A stretch of DNA of 64,000 nucleotides from Pseudomonas beijingensis (GTDB lineage Bacteria > Pseudomonadota > Gammaproteobacteria > Pseudomonadales > Pseudomonadaceae). The DNA is taken from NCBI RefSeq assembly GCF_030687295.1, contig NZ_CP117425.1:1492001-1556000 (forward strand), written 5' to 3'. Below, in pieces: positions 41,901 to 50,743 of the stretch. The position numbers and the translations under genes are program-made. The notes under the pieces are model-generated. The model ran no database searches. It saw nothing but the letters and a program-made list of their open reading frames with translations, and was not told the DNA's origin. The stretch's first letter is position 1. Every line of letters begins with the position of its first letter.

Positions 41901-42936
41901 CGTCCATGACGCGCTCGTACTGGGCGCGGCTGTAGCGCGGGTGCAGGGCCGAGAGTTTGATGGAAATGCCCGGGCCTTCATAAATCCCACGGCCGTGGGA
42001 CGCTTTGCCGATCGAGTGAATGGCTTGTTCGTACGAGGCCAGGTACTTCTGGGCATCATGTTCGGTGAGTGCGGCTTCACCCAGCATGTCGTAGGAATAA
42101 CGGAAACCCTTGGTTTCGAACTTGCTGGCGTTGGCCAGGGCCTCGGCGATGGTTTCGCCGGTGACGAACTGTTCGCCCATCAGGCGCATGGCCATGTCGA
42201 CGCCCTTGCGGATCATCGGCTCGCCGCTCTTGCCGATGATGCGGCTCAGGGAGGAGGTCAGGCCTGCTTCGTTATGGGTGGCGACCAGCTTGCCGGTCAG
42301 CAACAGGCCCCAGGTGGCTGCGTTGACGAACAGCGATGGGCTGTTGCCCAGGTGCGGTTGCCAGTTGCCGGTGCTGATCTTGTCGCGGATCAGCGCATCG
42401 CGGGTACCTTTGTCCGGGATGCGCAGCAGCGCCTCCGCCAGGCACATCAATGCCACGCCTTCCTGGGACGACAGGGAAAATTCCTGCAGCAAGCCCTGAA
42501 CGATACCGGCACGGCCGCCGGCACTTTTCTGGTTACGCAGTTTTTCCGCAATCGAAGCCGCCAACTTGTTGGTGGCTTCGGCCATTTCGGCCGGCAGGCG
42601 GGCCTGCTCGATCAGCATCGGCACCACTTCCGGCTCAGGGCGACGGTAAGCGGCGGTGATGGAGGCGCGCAGGACCGATTGCGGCAGGATGCTCTCGGCG
42701 AATTCGAGGAAGCATTGGTGAGCGTGGTCGACCTGTACATCGCCAGCATCATCGCTGTCAGTACGAGGGGAACCGTTCAGCTCGGTCAGGGTTGCACCAC
42801 CCTCGAGTTTTTCCAGGTAATTGAAAATTGCCTGCTTGATCAGCCAGTGCGGCGTGCGATCAATCGAGGTTGCGGCCGCCTTGAGGCGTTCGCGGGTCGG
42901 GTCATCGAGTTTGACCCCAAGGGTGGTGGTAGCCAT
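38983..42936 (-). CDS. putA: Trifunctional PutA (proline dehydrogenase, P5C dehydrogenase, repressor)
   Basis: A 1317-residue protein that turns proline into glutamate in two steps and also represses its own genes. Residues 1-46 (LGVKLDDPTRERLKAAATSI) form a ribbon-helix-helix DNA-binding domain. The FAD proline dehydrogenase barrel is roughly residues 260-610, with YEGPGISIKLSALHPRY and RLVKGAYWDSEIK. The NAD-dependent aldehyde dehydrogenase is roughly 650-1120, with AETGGQNAMIVDSSAL and the catalytic Cys (about 915) in GQRCSAL. It diverges from putP across a region with five GTTGCA boxes that it is expected to bind. Confidence 0.97.
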   Translation of the reverse strand: MATTTLGVKLDDPTRERLKAAATSIDRTPHWLIKQAIFNYLEKLEGGATLTELNGSPRTDSDDAGDVQVDHAHQCFLEFAESILPQSVLRASITAAYRRPEPEVVPMLIEQARLPAEMAEATNKLAASIAEKLRNQKSAGGRAGIVQGLLQEFSLSSQEGVALMCLAEALLRIPDKGTRDALIRDKISTGNWQPHLGNSPSLFVNAATWGLLLTGKLVATHNEAGLTSSLSRIIGKSGEPMIRKGVDMAMRLMGEQFVTGETIAEALANASKFETKGFRYSYDMLGEAALTEHDAQKYLASYEQAIHSIGKASHGRGIYEGPGISIKLSALHPRYSRAQYERVMDELYPRLLSLTLLAKQYDIGLNIDAEEADRLELSLDLLERLCFEPQLTGWNGIGFVIQAYQKRCPYVIDYVIDLARRSRHRLMIRLVKGAYWDSEIKRAQVEGLEGYPVYTRKVYTDVSYIACARKLLSVPEVIYPQFATHNAHTLSAIYHIAGQNYYPGQYEFQCLHGMGEPLYEQVVGKVSEGKLNRPCRVYAPVGTHETLLAYLVRRLLENGANTSFVNRIADQSISIQELVADPVASIEQMATLEGGFGLPHPRIPLPRDLYGSDRANSSGIDLANEHRLASLSCALLATAHNDWKAVPMLGCAASEETPAAVLNPSDHRDVVGHVQEATVADVDNAIQCALNAAPIWQATPPAERAAILERAADLMEGEIQPLMGLLAREAGKTFANAIAEVREAVDFLRYYAVQARNDFTNDAHRPLGPVVCISPWNFPLAIFSGQVAAALAAGNPVLAKPAEQTPLVAAQAVRLMLEAGIPEGVLQLLPGRGETVGARLVGDERVKGVMFTGSTEVARLLQRNIAGRLDNQGRPIPLIAETGGQNAMIVDSSALTEPVVIDVVSSAFDSAGQRCSALRVLCLQEDSADRVIEMLKGAMAESRLGNPERLSVDIGPVIDAEAKAGIEKHIQAMRDKGRTVYQMAIADSDECKRGTFVMPTLIELESFDELQREIFGPVLHVVRYKRKELDQLINQINASGYGLTLGVHTRIDETIAKVIDNVHAGNVYVNRNIVGAVVGVQPFGGEGLSGTGPKAGGPLYLYRLLSTRPTDAIQQSFVRGDALAAPDLRLREAMGKPLAALQSWADSQKLAELSALCVQFAAQSQSGITRLLTGPTGERNSYAILPREHVLCLADVEGDLLTQLAAVLAVGGSAVWPETDTSKALFARLPKDIQARIQRVSDWAKDEVVYDAVLHHGDSDQLRSVCQQVAKRAGAIVGVHGLSQGETNIALERLVIERALSVNTAAAGGNASLMTIG

Positions 42937-43398
42937 ATTTTTATCCTCATGTTTACCACGTATGGCGTGGCATCAGCTGGCGGCAAGATTAGCTGTGCGA
43001 TGATTGAGGTGCAACCGGGTGCAACCCTTTTTTTCGTGAAATGACCGGCAGCTCATCTGGAAGCCTGCTCGGCTCCGTCCTTCCTGCACCGGCATAGTGC
43101 TTTGGCTTCTAACGGTGCGCTTTGGACTGCACTAAAAGGGAGCAAAAAACGCCGAATATGCGACAAAACCGATCAGGTGCAACTTATTCGAACGAAACTG
43201 GTTGCACCTTATTTGATTTGTTGAATAGCATTCACGGCCAAGGTGCAACCGGTTCCAAGCCGAGGGGCATCGGCTGATGGCTTTCCTGGGGAAACATCAG
43301 TCATAAATTCGCGGGACTGCAAATCGTCGCTACAACGTCTGCGTTGTCGGCGCTTTCAACTGCCACCGCACCATAAAAACAAAGCCAGGGCGTAACTC
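42937..43398. promoter_or_regulatory. putA-putP divergent control region with GTTGCA boxes
   Basis: This 462-base gap carries five copies of GTTGCA/TGCAAC: 43010-43015, 43020-43025, 43178-43183, 43201-43206 (opposite orientation) and 43244-43249. The word GTTGCA is the published core of the E. coli PutA operator. Two boxes lie close to the putA start and three near the middle of the region, fitting repression of both genes when proline is absent. A promoter cannot be assigned with certainty. Confidence 0.75.
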
Positions 43399-44883
43399 AT
43401 GAGTGTTAGTAATCCCACCTTGATCACTTTTGTGATCTACATCGCAGCCATGGTCCTGATCGGCCTGATGGCTTACCGCTCCACCAATAACCTTTCCGAT
43501 TACATCCTGGGCGGTCGCAGCCTGGGCAGCGTGGTCACGGCATTGTCCGCCGGTGCTTCCGACATGAGCGGCTGGTTGTTGATGGGTTTGCCGGGTGCCA
43601 TCTATATGTCTGGCCTGTCGGAAAGCTGGATCGCCATCGGTCTGGTCATCGGTGCCTATCTCAACTGGCTGTTCGTGGCCGGCCGCCTGCGGGTGCAGAC
43701 CGAGCACAACGGTGACGCCCTGACGCTGCCGGATTACTTCTCCAGCCGTTTCGAAGACAAGAGCGGGCTGTTGCGGATCATCTCCGCGGTGGTGATCCTG
43801 GTGTTCTTCACCATCTACTGCGCTTCCGGCATCGTGGCCGGCGCCCGTCTGTTCGAAAGTACCTTCGGCATGTCCTACGAGACCGCGCTGTGGGCCGGTG
43901 CCGCAGCGACCATCGCCTACACCTTCATCGGCGGTTTCCTGGCCGTGAGCTGGACCGACACCGTACAAGCCACCCTGATGATCTTCGCGCTGATCCTGAC
44001 GCCGATCATCGTGCTGCTGGCCACCGGTGGTGTGGACACCACGTTCCTGGCCATTGAAGCGAAAGATCCTACGTCCTTCGACATGCTGAAAAACACCACC
44101 TTCATCGGCATCATCTCGCTGATGGGCTGGGGCCTGGGCTATTTCGGCCAACCGCACATCCTGGCGCGCTTCATGGCGGCGGACTCGGTCAAGTCGATCG
44201 CCAAAGCCCGTCGCATCTCCATGGCCTGGATGATCCTCTGCCTGGGCGGTACCGTGGCTGTGGGCTTCTTCGGCATCGCTTACTTCTCGGCGCACCCTGA
44301 CGTGGCCGGCCCCGTGACCGAGAACCCTGAGCGGGTGTTCATCGAGCTGGCGAAGATCCTGTTCAACCCATGGGTGGCTGGCGTGTTGCTGTCGGCCATC
44401 TTGGCGGCGGTCATGAGTACCCTGAGCTGCCAGTTGCTGGTGTGCTCCAGTGCCCTGACCGAAGACTTCTACAAGACCTTCCTGCGCAAGAGCGCTTCCC
44501 AACTGGAGCTGGTCTGGGTCGGCCGCGCCATGGTGCTGCTGGTGGCCTTGGTGGCCATCGCCCTGGCCGCTAACCCGGAAAACCGCGTACTGGGCCTGGT
44601 GAGCTACGCCTGGGCCGGTTTCGGTGCCGCCTTCGGCCCGGTTGTCCTGATCTCCGTGATCTGGAAGAACATGACCCGCAATGGCGCGCTCGCCGGCATT
44701 CTGGTGGGTGCAATCACCGTGATCGTCTGGAAGCACTTCGCGTTGCTGGGCCTGTACGAAATCATCCCGGGCTTCATCTTCGCCAGCCTGGCCATCTACT
44801 TCGTCAGCAAGATGGGCTCGCCTACCGCAGGTATGCTGCAGCGCTTCGACGCGGCGGAAAAAGATTTTCGTCTGAACCAGTAA
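43399..44883 (+). CDS. putP: Sodium/proline symporter
   Basis: A 494-residue SSS-family transporter with about 13 membrane helices. Recognisable blocks are DYILGGRSLGSVVTALSAGA with SDMSGWLLMGLPG, the Na+-site region, and SYAWAGFGAAFGPVVLISV. It takes up proline with Na+ for use by PutA. The ATG at 43399 was chosen from the N-terminus, SVSNPTLITFVIYIAAMVLIG; the ribosome binding site is weak. A clear terminator follows 39 bases after the stop. Confidence 0.96.
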   Translation: MSVSNPTLITFVIYIAAMVLIGLMAYRSTNNLSDYILGGRSLGSVVTALSAGASDMSGWLLMGLPGAIYMSGLSESWIAIGLVIGAYLNWLFVAGRLRVQTEHNGDALTLPDYFSSRFEDKSGLLRIISAVVILVFFTIYCASGIVAGARLFESTFGMSYETALWAGAAATIAYTFIGGFLAVSWTDTVQATLMIFALILTPIIVLLATGGVDTTFLAIEAKDPTSFDMLKNTTFIGIISLMGWGLGYFGQPHILARFMAADSVKSIAKARRISMAWMILCLGGTVAVGFFGIAYFSAHPDVAGPVTENPERVFIELAKILFNPWVAGVLLSAILAAVMSTLSCQLLVCSSALTEDFYKTFLRKSASQLELVWVGRAMVLLVALVAIALAANPENRVLGLVSYAWAGFGAAFGPVVLISVIWKNMTRNGALAGILVGAITVIVWKHFALLGLYEIIPGFIFASLAIYFVSKMGSPTAGMLQRFDAAEKDFRLNQ

Positions 44884-44921
44884 GGCCTTCAGCGCGGCCT
44901 TGACGGCGCGCTTCAAGAACA

Positions 44922-44961
44922 TAAAAAACGGCCCGTCTCCAATGGAAACGGGCCGTTTTTT
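44922..44961 (+). terminator. Rho-independent terminator of putP
   Basis: AAAAAACGGCCCGT pairs with ACGGGCCGTTTTTT around a short loop, giving a strong GC stem followed by a run of T. The A-run on the other side would let it work in both directions. Confidence 0.93.
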
Positions 44962-44992
44962 ATGCGCCGAATTTATCGACCGCGCCTGTTAC

Positions 44993-45082
44993 CTGTGGGA
45001 GCGAGCCTGCTCGCGATGAGGTGTCACATTCAGCATCCAGGCAAGCTGATACGCCGCTATCACGAGCAGGCTCGCTCCCACA
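44993..45082. repeat. REP pair (BIME)
   Basis: GTGGGAGCGAGCCTGCTCGC faces CACGAGCAGGCTCGCTCCCA between the convergent putP and DUF2165 genes. Confidence 0.88.
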
Positions 45083-45104
45083 CTGGATCTTCAAAGGACG
45101 CGCA

Positions 45105-45599
45105 TCACTTCACCTCGGTGTCAGGCTGATTGAGAAAGATCAATACGCCCAAAATCGCCATGTAGAACCTGAACGCAGCGTCCTGGCCATTCCAGATTTC
45201 TGATTGCCACATCAGGAACCATTCGCCGCCGACCACCATGAAACCAAAGAACCAGACGAAGAAGCCCACCGTCAAACCGACGATGGTCCAGCGCTTGGCG
45301 CGGGCGAACACCTGGGCTTCGGCCTTGCGCACCTGCCACAGTTTCAGCGCGCCGTAGCCCAGCAGCCCTGCGGTCAGCGCTTCGCCGAGGATGATCAACC
45401 AATACGCGCCGTGCCACATCCAGGGTTGAGCGATGGCGCGATACCGAGCGGCATTGTCGGGAAAGGTGGTGTCCATGCTCAGTACGTGCTGGACGAAATT
45501 GAAGTTGGAGCGGTAGTCCGTGATGTTGTTGAACACGGTCAGGAGGGCGAATGCGGCGAGCGCCAGGGTCATTGCGATTTTTGCGTAGCGTGTCGTCAT
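45105..45599 (-). CDS. DUF2165 family membrane protein
   Basis: A 164-residue inner membrane protein with four hydrophobic segments: MTLALAAFALLTVFNNI, AYWLIILGEALTAGLLGYGA, WTIVGLTVGFFVWFFGFMVVG and a last one near AFRFYMAILGVLIFLNQ. The layout and the segments NNITDY and GGEWFLMWQSE are those I recall for DUF2165, a small predicted membrane family with no known job. It stands alone between putP and vgrG, with the 266 bases on its upstream side showing no repeat or operator. Confidence 0.8.
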   Translation of the reverse strand: MTTRYAKIAMTLALAAFALLTVFNNITDYRSNFNFVQHVLSMDTTFPDNAARYRAIAQPWMWHGAYWLIILGEALTAGLLGYGALKLWQVRKAEAQVFARAKRWTIVGLTVGFFVWFFGFMVVGGEWFLMWQSEIWNGQDAAFRFYMAILGVLIFLNQPDTEVK

Positions 45600-45865
45600 G
45601 TCATGCGTCCTTTGCTTTTTTGCGACCCGGGCACGTTATCACGCCCACCAACGCCGTGAGATCGAGCGCGTTGCAAGAAACGGCTGATTGATGTGTAGGA
45701 CGGTGCGGATGGCCGCAATGTCTCGAATGTCTATCGGAAAATGCATCACGCTTTGCGGCTTTTAGCTTCTTGGTTGTAGGGCAAATCTGTTTTTCCTGAC
45801 CTCCAATACACTTCCCTTATTGCTCATGCAGAATCGCCCGCCTCCATTCAGCAGAGGCACATCGG

Positions 45866-47917
45866 ATGTTCCCGCCTGCCAACCTACCGCGTTTCACCCT
45901 GACGCTCGACAGCGGGCCGAATGATCTCAAGGTGCTTGAGTTCAAGGGCAAGGAAACCATCAGCCAGCCCTATCGCTTTGACGTGGAACTGGTCAGCGAG
46001 CGCTGCGACTTGGAACTGGAAGCACTCCTGCATCGCCAGGCATTTCTGCGGTATGGCCGGGAAGGTGGCATACACGGGCAGGTCTATAGCGTTGCCCAAG
46101 GCGATTCGGGCAAACGCCTGACCCGTTACCAGGTCTGCCTGGTGCCGCGCCTGGCTTATTTGCGCCACCGCATCAACCAGCGGATTTTCCAGCACTTGAG
46201 CGTGCCCGATATCGTCGGCCGGGTGTTGAAGGAGCACGGGATCCTGGCGGGGGACTGCCAGTTCACCCTCGGTGGGCACTATCCCGAGCGTGAATACTGT
46301 GTGCAGTACGGCGAAAGCGACCTGACGTTTATCGAGCGGATCTGCGCCGAAGTCGGTATCCACTACCACTTTCGGCATCGCCCTGACGGCCATCTGCTGG
46401 TGTTCGGCGACGACCAGACCGGGTTTCCTCGCCTGCCCGAATCGACGCTGTATCTGCCGGACAGCGGCATGGCTGCCGATGCGCCGGCCATCAAGCGCTT
46501 GGCGGTGCGACTCCAGACCCGCACCACGGCCGTGACGTTGCGCGACTACGACTTCCTCAAGCCCGGCTTGTTATTGCAAACCCATCTCGACAATCGGCAG
46601 CTCCCTGTGCTCGAGGACTATCGGTACCCGGGTGGGTTCTGCGACCGTGACGATGGTAAGCACCTGACCCGGCGTGCTCTTGAGCGTCACGGTGCCGATC
46701 ATCGCGTAGCGCAGGGCGGCAGCGACGCAAGTGCTTTCGTCAGCGGACATTTCATGCGCATCGAGGCCCATCCCCGGGAGCCGTGGAACGATCTCTGGCT
46801 CCTGACCCATATCGATCACCATGGCCGTCAACCCCAAGTGCTGGAAGAAACAGCCTCCGCCAGCCCGGATGAATTCCAGGGCTACAGAAACACCTTTCTC
46901 GCCACGCCTTGGGACGTGTGCTTTCGGCCGCCCCTGCATCACGAAAAGCCTCGTGCCCACGGTTATCAGTCAGCGGTGGTGACCGGGCCGGTGGACAGCG
47001 AGATCCATTGCGATGAGTTTGGACGGGTCAAGGTGCAATTGGCCTGGGATCGCGACGGCACGCGCGACGAGCATTCCAGTTGCTGGCTGCGAGTGGCCGC
47101 AGGGTGGGCCCACGATCACTACGGTGCAGTGATGATTCCCCGGGTCGGCATGGAAGTGCTGGTGGGGTTCATTGATGGCGACGTGGACAAGCCCCTGGTG
47201 GTGGGTTGCCTGCCCAACGGCGCCAACCCGGTGCCGTTGGACCTGCCGGCGGACAAGACCCGCAGTATCTGGCGCAGCCAGAGCAGCCCTGGTGGGGAAG
47301 GCTATAACGAACTGCGCATCGAGGACCGCAAGGGGGCGGAGGAGATTTACCTGCGGGCCCAGCGAAACTGGACCCAGCATGTGCTGCACGACCAGCGGGT
47401 ACAGGTCGATCACGAGCGCAGTATTGTCGTCACCGGCACGGCGCGGCACGAACTCAAGGCCGATGAGCAGCGCGTTACCCATGGTCGGCGCCAGGCTGAA
47501 GTCCGGCAGGACGATCATTTGCTGGTCAGCGGCGAGCGGCATGTTCGCGTGAGCAGCCAGATGTTGAACGCCAGCCAGCAGTTTCATGTCAGTGCCGGCC
47601 AGCAAGTGGTCCTGGAGGCTGGCGCCAGTGTGACCCTGCAGGCCGGTGGCCATTGGATCAACATTGGCGCCGACGGGATTTTCAGCAGTGCGCCGATCGA
47701 GGTCGGTGGGGCGCCGATGGCGGTGATGGGGGCGTCAGCGGGTTCGTCGGGCAGTGTCGGGAAATCGGTCCCAGTGGCGGCGCCTCGGCTTTCCCTGGCG
47801 CAGATCCTCAGCTTCCAAGGCTCGGCGCCGTTCTGCGAGGAGTGTGAGCGTTGCAGGAACGGCGTCTGCGTACCCTCGGCCTTTCACAAACCTGTCGACG
47901 TCCAGGAGCGCCCATGA
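45866..47917 (+). CDS. vgrG: VgrG, type VI secretion spike protein
   Basis: A 683-residue spike protein. Residues 1 to about 370 are the gp27-like base (LEFKGKETISQPYRFDVELV, QYGESDLTFIERICAEVGIH). An OB-fold follows (VVTGPVDSEIHCDEFGRVKV, MIPRVGMEVLVGFIDGDVDKP). The beta-helical needle then runs through ELRIEDRKGAEEIYLRAQRN to VTLQAGGHWINIG. A C-terminal tail of about 70 residues follows the needle and contains C-x2-C-x2-C-x4-C (CEECERCRNGVC), which could bind a metal or anchor a cargo. It trimerises and is fired by a type VI machine encoded elsewhere. The next gene, a DUF4123 adaptor, overlaps its stop. Confidence 0.95.
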   Translation: MFPPANLPRFTLTLDSGPNDLKVLEFKGKETISQPYRFDVELVSERCDLELEALLHRQAFLRYGREGGIHGQVYSVAQGDSGKRLTRYQVCLVPRLAYLRHRINQRIFQHLSVPDIVGRVLKEHGILAGDCQFTLGGHYPEREYCVQYGESDLTFIERICAEVGIHYHFRHRPDGHLLVFGDDQTGFPRLPESTLYLPDSGMAADAPAIKRLAVRLQTRTTAVTLRDYDFLKPGLLLQTHLDNRQLPVLEDYRYPGGFCDRDDGKHLTRRALERHGADHRVAQGGSDASAFVSGHFMRIEAHPREPWNDLWLLTHIDHHGRQPQVLEETASASPDEFQGYRNTFLATPWDVCFRPPLHHEKPRAHGYQSAVVTGPVDSEIHCDEFGRVKVQLAWDRDGTRDEHSSCWLRVAAGWAHDHYGAVMIPRVGMEVLVGFIDGDVDKPLVVGCLPNGANPVPLDLPADKTRSIWRSQSSPGGEGYNELRIEDRKGAEEIYLRAQRNWTQHVLHDQRVQVDHERSIVVTGTARHELKADEQRVTHGRRQAEVRQDDHLLVSGERHVRVSSQMLNASQQFHVSAGQQVVLEAGASVTLQAGGHWINIGADGIFSSAPIEVGGAPMAVMGASAGSSGSVGKSVPVAAPRLSLAQILSFQGSAPFCEECERCRNGVCVPSAFHKPVDVQERP

Positions 47918-48645
47918 ACAGCGGTCAAACACCCCATACTTGGCTTGAGAACCATCCGTTGCAGGCGTCCGAGCAATTGTTCGCCATTTTCTGCAACGCC
48001 AGCAGCGCCGGGGCGTTGTCTGCCTGGCGGCGTTCGATGGCCGCGACACCCACGCCGATCTGGGGCGATACGCCGTACGCCGAGTGGGAATCGGTCATGC
48101 CCTATGTAGGGATTGTTCGGACAGACAGTGAGTTTCTTGATTGGATAGCGGCCACCGATTCGCTCGATTGGGGGTGGTTGGCGGTGTCGTGTGCCAGCCA
48201 GGAAACCCTTGCCGAGCATTTACGTGGGTTGACGCAGGTGCTGTTGCCGGGTGGCAAGGCGGTTTTCCTGCGTTTTTGGGATGGGCGCTTCATGGGGTCG
48301 ATCCTGCAATCGACGGCGGTGGATGTCGGGGAACTCCTACCGGTCATCAGTCGTTGCCTGATCAACGGTCACTCCCTTGAGATCAAAGGAAGCGCCCAGC
48401 GGCCGGCTCGGATTTTTCCTTGGTGGGAAGTGCCCGTGGCGCTGCTGGACACTATGGCCGAGGCGCCGACGGACTGTCTGGTGGATAACGTGCTCACATG
48501 GTTGGGCGAAGAGCATCCGGATCTGTTCGAGCGGGTCGAACCCCGCATCCTGCGGCGCAAGATTGCTCACTTTCTTGAGCGATCAAAGCCGGCTGCCGCG
48601 CCGAAGGCGTCACTGCAGACGTACTTGATGCGGGAGTTGGGCTGA
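47914..48645 (+). CDS. DUF4123 type VI effector adaptor
   Basis: A 243-residue cytoplasmic protein of the DUF4123 adaptor type. Visible blocks are LFAIFCNASSAGALSAW near the start, VMPYVGIVRTDSEFLDWI, and VLLPGGKAVFLRFWDGRFM, with a helical C-terminal part (FERVEPRILRRKIAHFLERS). Such adaptors load one particular effector on the VgrG encoded just before them. The ATG at 47914 overlaps the vgrG stop by 4 bases, so the pair is coupled. No effector or immunity gene follows; the next gene is rlmJ 81 bases downstream. Confidence 0.88.
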   Translation: MNSGQTPHTWLENHPLQASEQLFAIFCNASSAGALSAWRRSMAATPTPIWGDTPYAEWESVMPYVGIVRTDSEFLDWIAATDSLDWGWLAVSCASQETLAEHLRGLTQVLLPGGKAVFLRFWDGRFMGSILQSTAVDVGELLPVISRCLINGHSLEIKGSAQRPARIFPWWEVPVALLDTMAEAPTDCLVDNVLTWLGEEHPDLFERVEPRILRRKIAHFLERSKPAAAPKASLQTYLMRELG

Positions 48646-48726
48646 TCGTGGCCTGTCCGCTGGGCTGCGAACCCCTGACGTTCGACGCGCTTCAAGGTAA
48701 ACTCGTCGCCCTTCGCAGGAGCCGCC

Positions 48727-49566
48727 ATGAATTATCGCCACGCCTTCCACGCCGGCAATCACGCCGACGTGTTCAAACACCTGACCTTGACTCGCCTCAT
48801 CGCGTTGATGTCGCGCAAGGAACAGCCCTTCGCCTACCTCGATACCCATGCGGGCATCGGGCTGTACGACTTGCAGGGTGACCAGGCCAACCGTACCGGT
48901 GAGTACCTGGAAGGCATTGCGCGGTTGTGGGGCGAGGGCGACCTGCCGCCGTTGACTGCCGACTACATGAAAGTGCTGCACGAGATGAACCCGGACGGGC
49001 AACTGCGCTACTACCCGGGCTCGCCGGAACTGGCGCGGCGCCTGACTCGACCGCAGGACCGTGTGCTGCTCAACGAGAAACACCCGGAAGACGGCGTGTT
49101 GCTCAAGGACAACATGAAAGGCGACCGTCGCGTGGCGGTGCACTTGGGTGAGGGCTGGCATGTGCCGCGGGCGTTGCTGCCGGTGGCGGAAAAGCGTGCG
49201 CTGATGCTGATCGATCCACCCTTCGAGCAGCTTGACGAGATGCAGCGCTGCGCCGCCTCGCTCAAGGAGGCCATTGGCCGGATGCGTCAGACGGTGGCGG
49301 CCATCTGGTACCCGGTGAAGGACCAGCGGATGTTGCGCCGCTTCTACCAGGACCTGTCCGGCACCGGCGCGCCGAAGCTGTTGCGGGTGGAGCTGCTGGT
49401 GCACCCACTGGCGACGCCCAACAGCCTGAACGGCTCCGGCCTGGCGATTGCCAATCCGCCGTGGGGGCTGGAAGAAGAGTTGCGCGAGCTGCTGCCGTGG
49501 CTGTCGAAAAAGCTGGGGCAGACCCAGGGCGGGTGGCAGATGGATTGGTTGATCGCTGAAAGTTGA
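48727..49566 (+). CDS. rlmJ: 23S rRNA (adenine-2030-N6)-methyltransferase RlmJ
   Basis: A 279-residue methyltransferase that modifies A2030 of 23S rRNA in E. coli. The family start MNYRHAFHAGNHADVFKH is present. SAM-binding residues follow in YLDTHAGIGLYDL, and the catalytic DPPF is in LMLIDPPFEQ (about 160-169). The length is normal. The ATG at 48727 follows AGGAG. It is a housekeeping gene next to the vgrG pair, so it probably marks the edge of the type VI insert. Confidence 0.96.
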   Translation: MNYRHAFHAGNHADVFKHLTLTRLIALMSRKEQPFAYLDTHAGIGLYDLQGDQANRTGEYLEGIARLWGEGDLPPLTADYMKVLHEMNPDGQLRYYPGSPELARRLTRPQDRVLLNEKHPEDGVLLKDNMKGDRRVAVHLGEGWHVPRALLPVAEKRALMLIDPPFEQLDEMQRCAASLKEAIGRMRQTVAAIWYPVKDQRMLRRFYQDLSGTGAPKLLRVELLVHPLATPNSLNGSGLAIANPPWGLEEELRELLPWLSKKLGQTQGGWQMDWLIAES

Positions 49567-49599
49567 TCGTTGAGCCGATGCAGTCAGGTCGTCAGGAAG

Positions 49600-49996
49600 G
49601 ACGCCTTCGCGAGCAAGCTGCTCCCACACCGGTCTGAGGTGTACCAATATTTGGGTCCGCCCTGGACACTGGAAGCGGGTGTTCACAGAACTGTAACTGC
49701 CACAAATCCTTGTGGGAGCCGAGCTTGCTCGCGATGACGGTGGTTCAGCTGCATCGATGTTGAATGTGCCACCGCCATCGCGAGCAAGCTCAGCTCCCAC
49801 ACTGGTTCTGAGGATGTACCCAATATTTGGGTCCGCCCTGGACACTGGGAGCGGGTGTTCACAGAACTGTAACTGCCACAAATCCTTGTGGGAGCCGAGC
49901 TTGCTCGCGATGACGGTGGTTCAGCTGCATCGATGTTGAATGTGCCGCCGCATCGCGGGCAAGCCTTGCTCCCACAGGCTCAGCTCCCACACTGGA
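49600..49996. repeat. REP cluster with a 176-base tandem duplication
   Basis: A single REP (49605-49627) is followed by two near-identical tandem copies of about 176 bases; matching points are 49651 and 49827. Each copy holds TTGGGTCCGCCCTGGACACT, a GAGCCGAGCTTGCTCGCGAT REP and, facing it, a second REP. The last REP is degenerate. The whole gap between rlmJ and msrA is filled this way and holds no gene. Confidence 0.88.
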
Positions 49997-50011
49997 TCTG
50001 GAGCCAGAAAG

Positions 50012-50659
50012 TCAGATCGGGCACGTCACGCCGGTCCCGCCGATCCCGCAATAGCCTTCCGGGTTCTTCGCCAGGTACTGCTGGTGATAGGCCTCGGCGA
50101 AGTAGAAGGTCGGCGCCTCTTCGATTTCGGTCGTGATGGTGCCTTTGCCGGCCTTGGTCAACTCGGCCTGGAAGACTTGCTCGCTGTGTCTGGCCGCCGC
50201 CAGTTGGGTCGGGTTGGTGGCGTAGATCACCGAACGGTACTGGGTGCCGATGTCGTTCCCCTGGCGCATGCCCTGGGTCGGGTTGTGCAGTTCCCAGAAC
50301 ATCTTCAACAGCTGTTCGTAGCTGACTTTCGCTGGCTCGTAGACCACCAGCACCACTTCGCTGTGGCCGGTAAGGCCCGAGCAGACTTCTTCATACGTTG
50401 GGTTTGGCGTGAACCCCCCGGCGTAACCCACCGCTGTACTGACCACGCCTTCGCGCTGCCAGAACTTGCGCTCCGCGCCCCAGAAGCAGCCGAGGCCGAA
50501 GATCGCGAAGTCCACGTCCATGGCAAACGGGCCCAGCAGGGGCGCGTCGTGGACGAAGTGTTTGTCCGGCACGGTCATGGGGGTTTCACGGCCAGGCAGG
50601 GCTTGTTCTTGAGTAGGTAGCACGTTTTTATTCACCAGGATTTCCGAGCGCAAGACCAT
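50012..50659 (-). CDS. msrA: Peptide methionine sulfoxide reductase A
   Basis: A 215-residue MsrA. The catalytic Cys58 is in [31 protein letters not shown] and [19 protein letters not shown] follow. The resolving Cys residues lie in the C-terminal [14 protein letters not shown]. It reduces methionine-S-sulfoxide in oxidised proteins using thioredoxin. An N-terminal extension of about 45 residues before the fold is usual in pseudomonads. It is monocistronic, with REP repeats after it. Confidence 0.96.
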   Translation of the reverse strand: MVLRSEILVNKNVLPTQEQALPGRETPMTVPDKHFVHDAPLLGPFAMDVDFAIFGLGCFWGAERKFWQREGVVSTAVGYAGGFTPNPTYEEVCSGLTGHSEVVLVVYEPAKVSYEQLLKMFWELHNPTQGMRQGNDIGTQYRSVIYATNPTQLAAARHSEQVFQAELTKAGKGTITTEIEEAPTFYFAEAYHQQYLAKNPEGYCGIGGTGVTCPI

Positions 50660-50743
50660 GATCAGTCCTCTCAGTCAGATTGAATTGAGCGACATAGACC
50701 GTCAGTGTGCCTCAGAAAAGCCGCCGCAAGCTATACGCTGCTG

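Noticed and set aside
38911..43044. 1377-codon open frame on the plus strand opposite putA
   Set aside because: It is antisense to the well-recognised putA, has His/Gln/Gly-rich low-similarity sequence and no family motif; a GC-bias shadow.
43330..44922. 530-codon open frame on the minus strand
   Set aside because: It lies opposite putP, which has clear transporter motifs, and its own sequence is a His/Gln/Gly-rich shadow.
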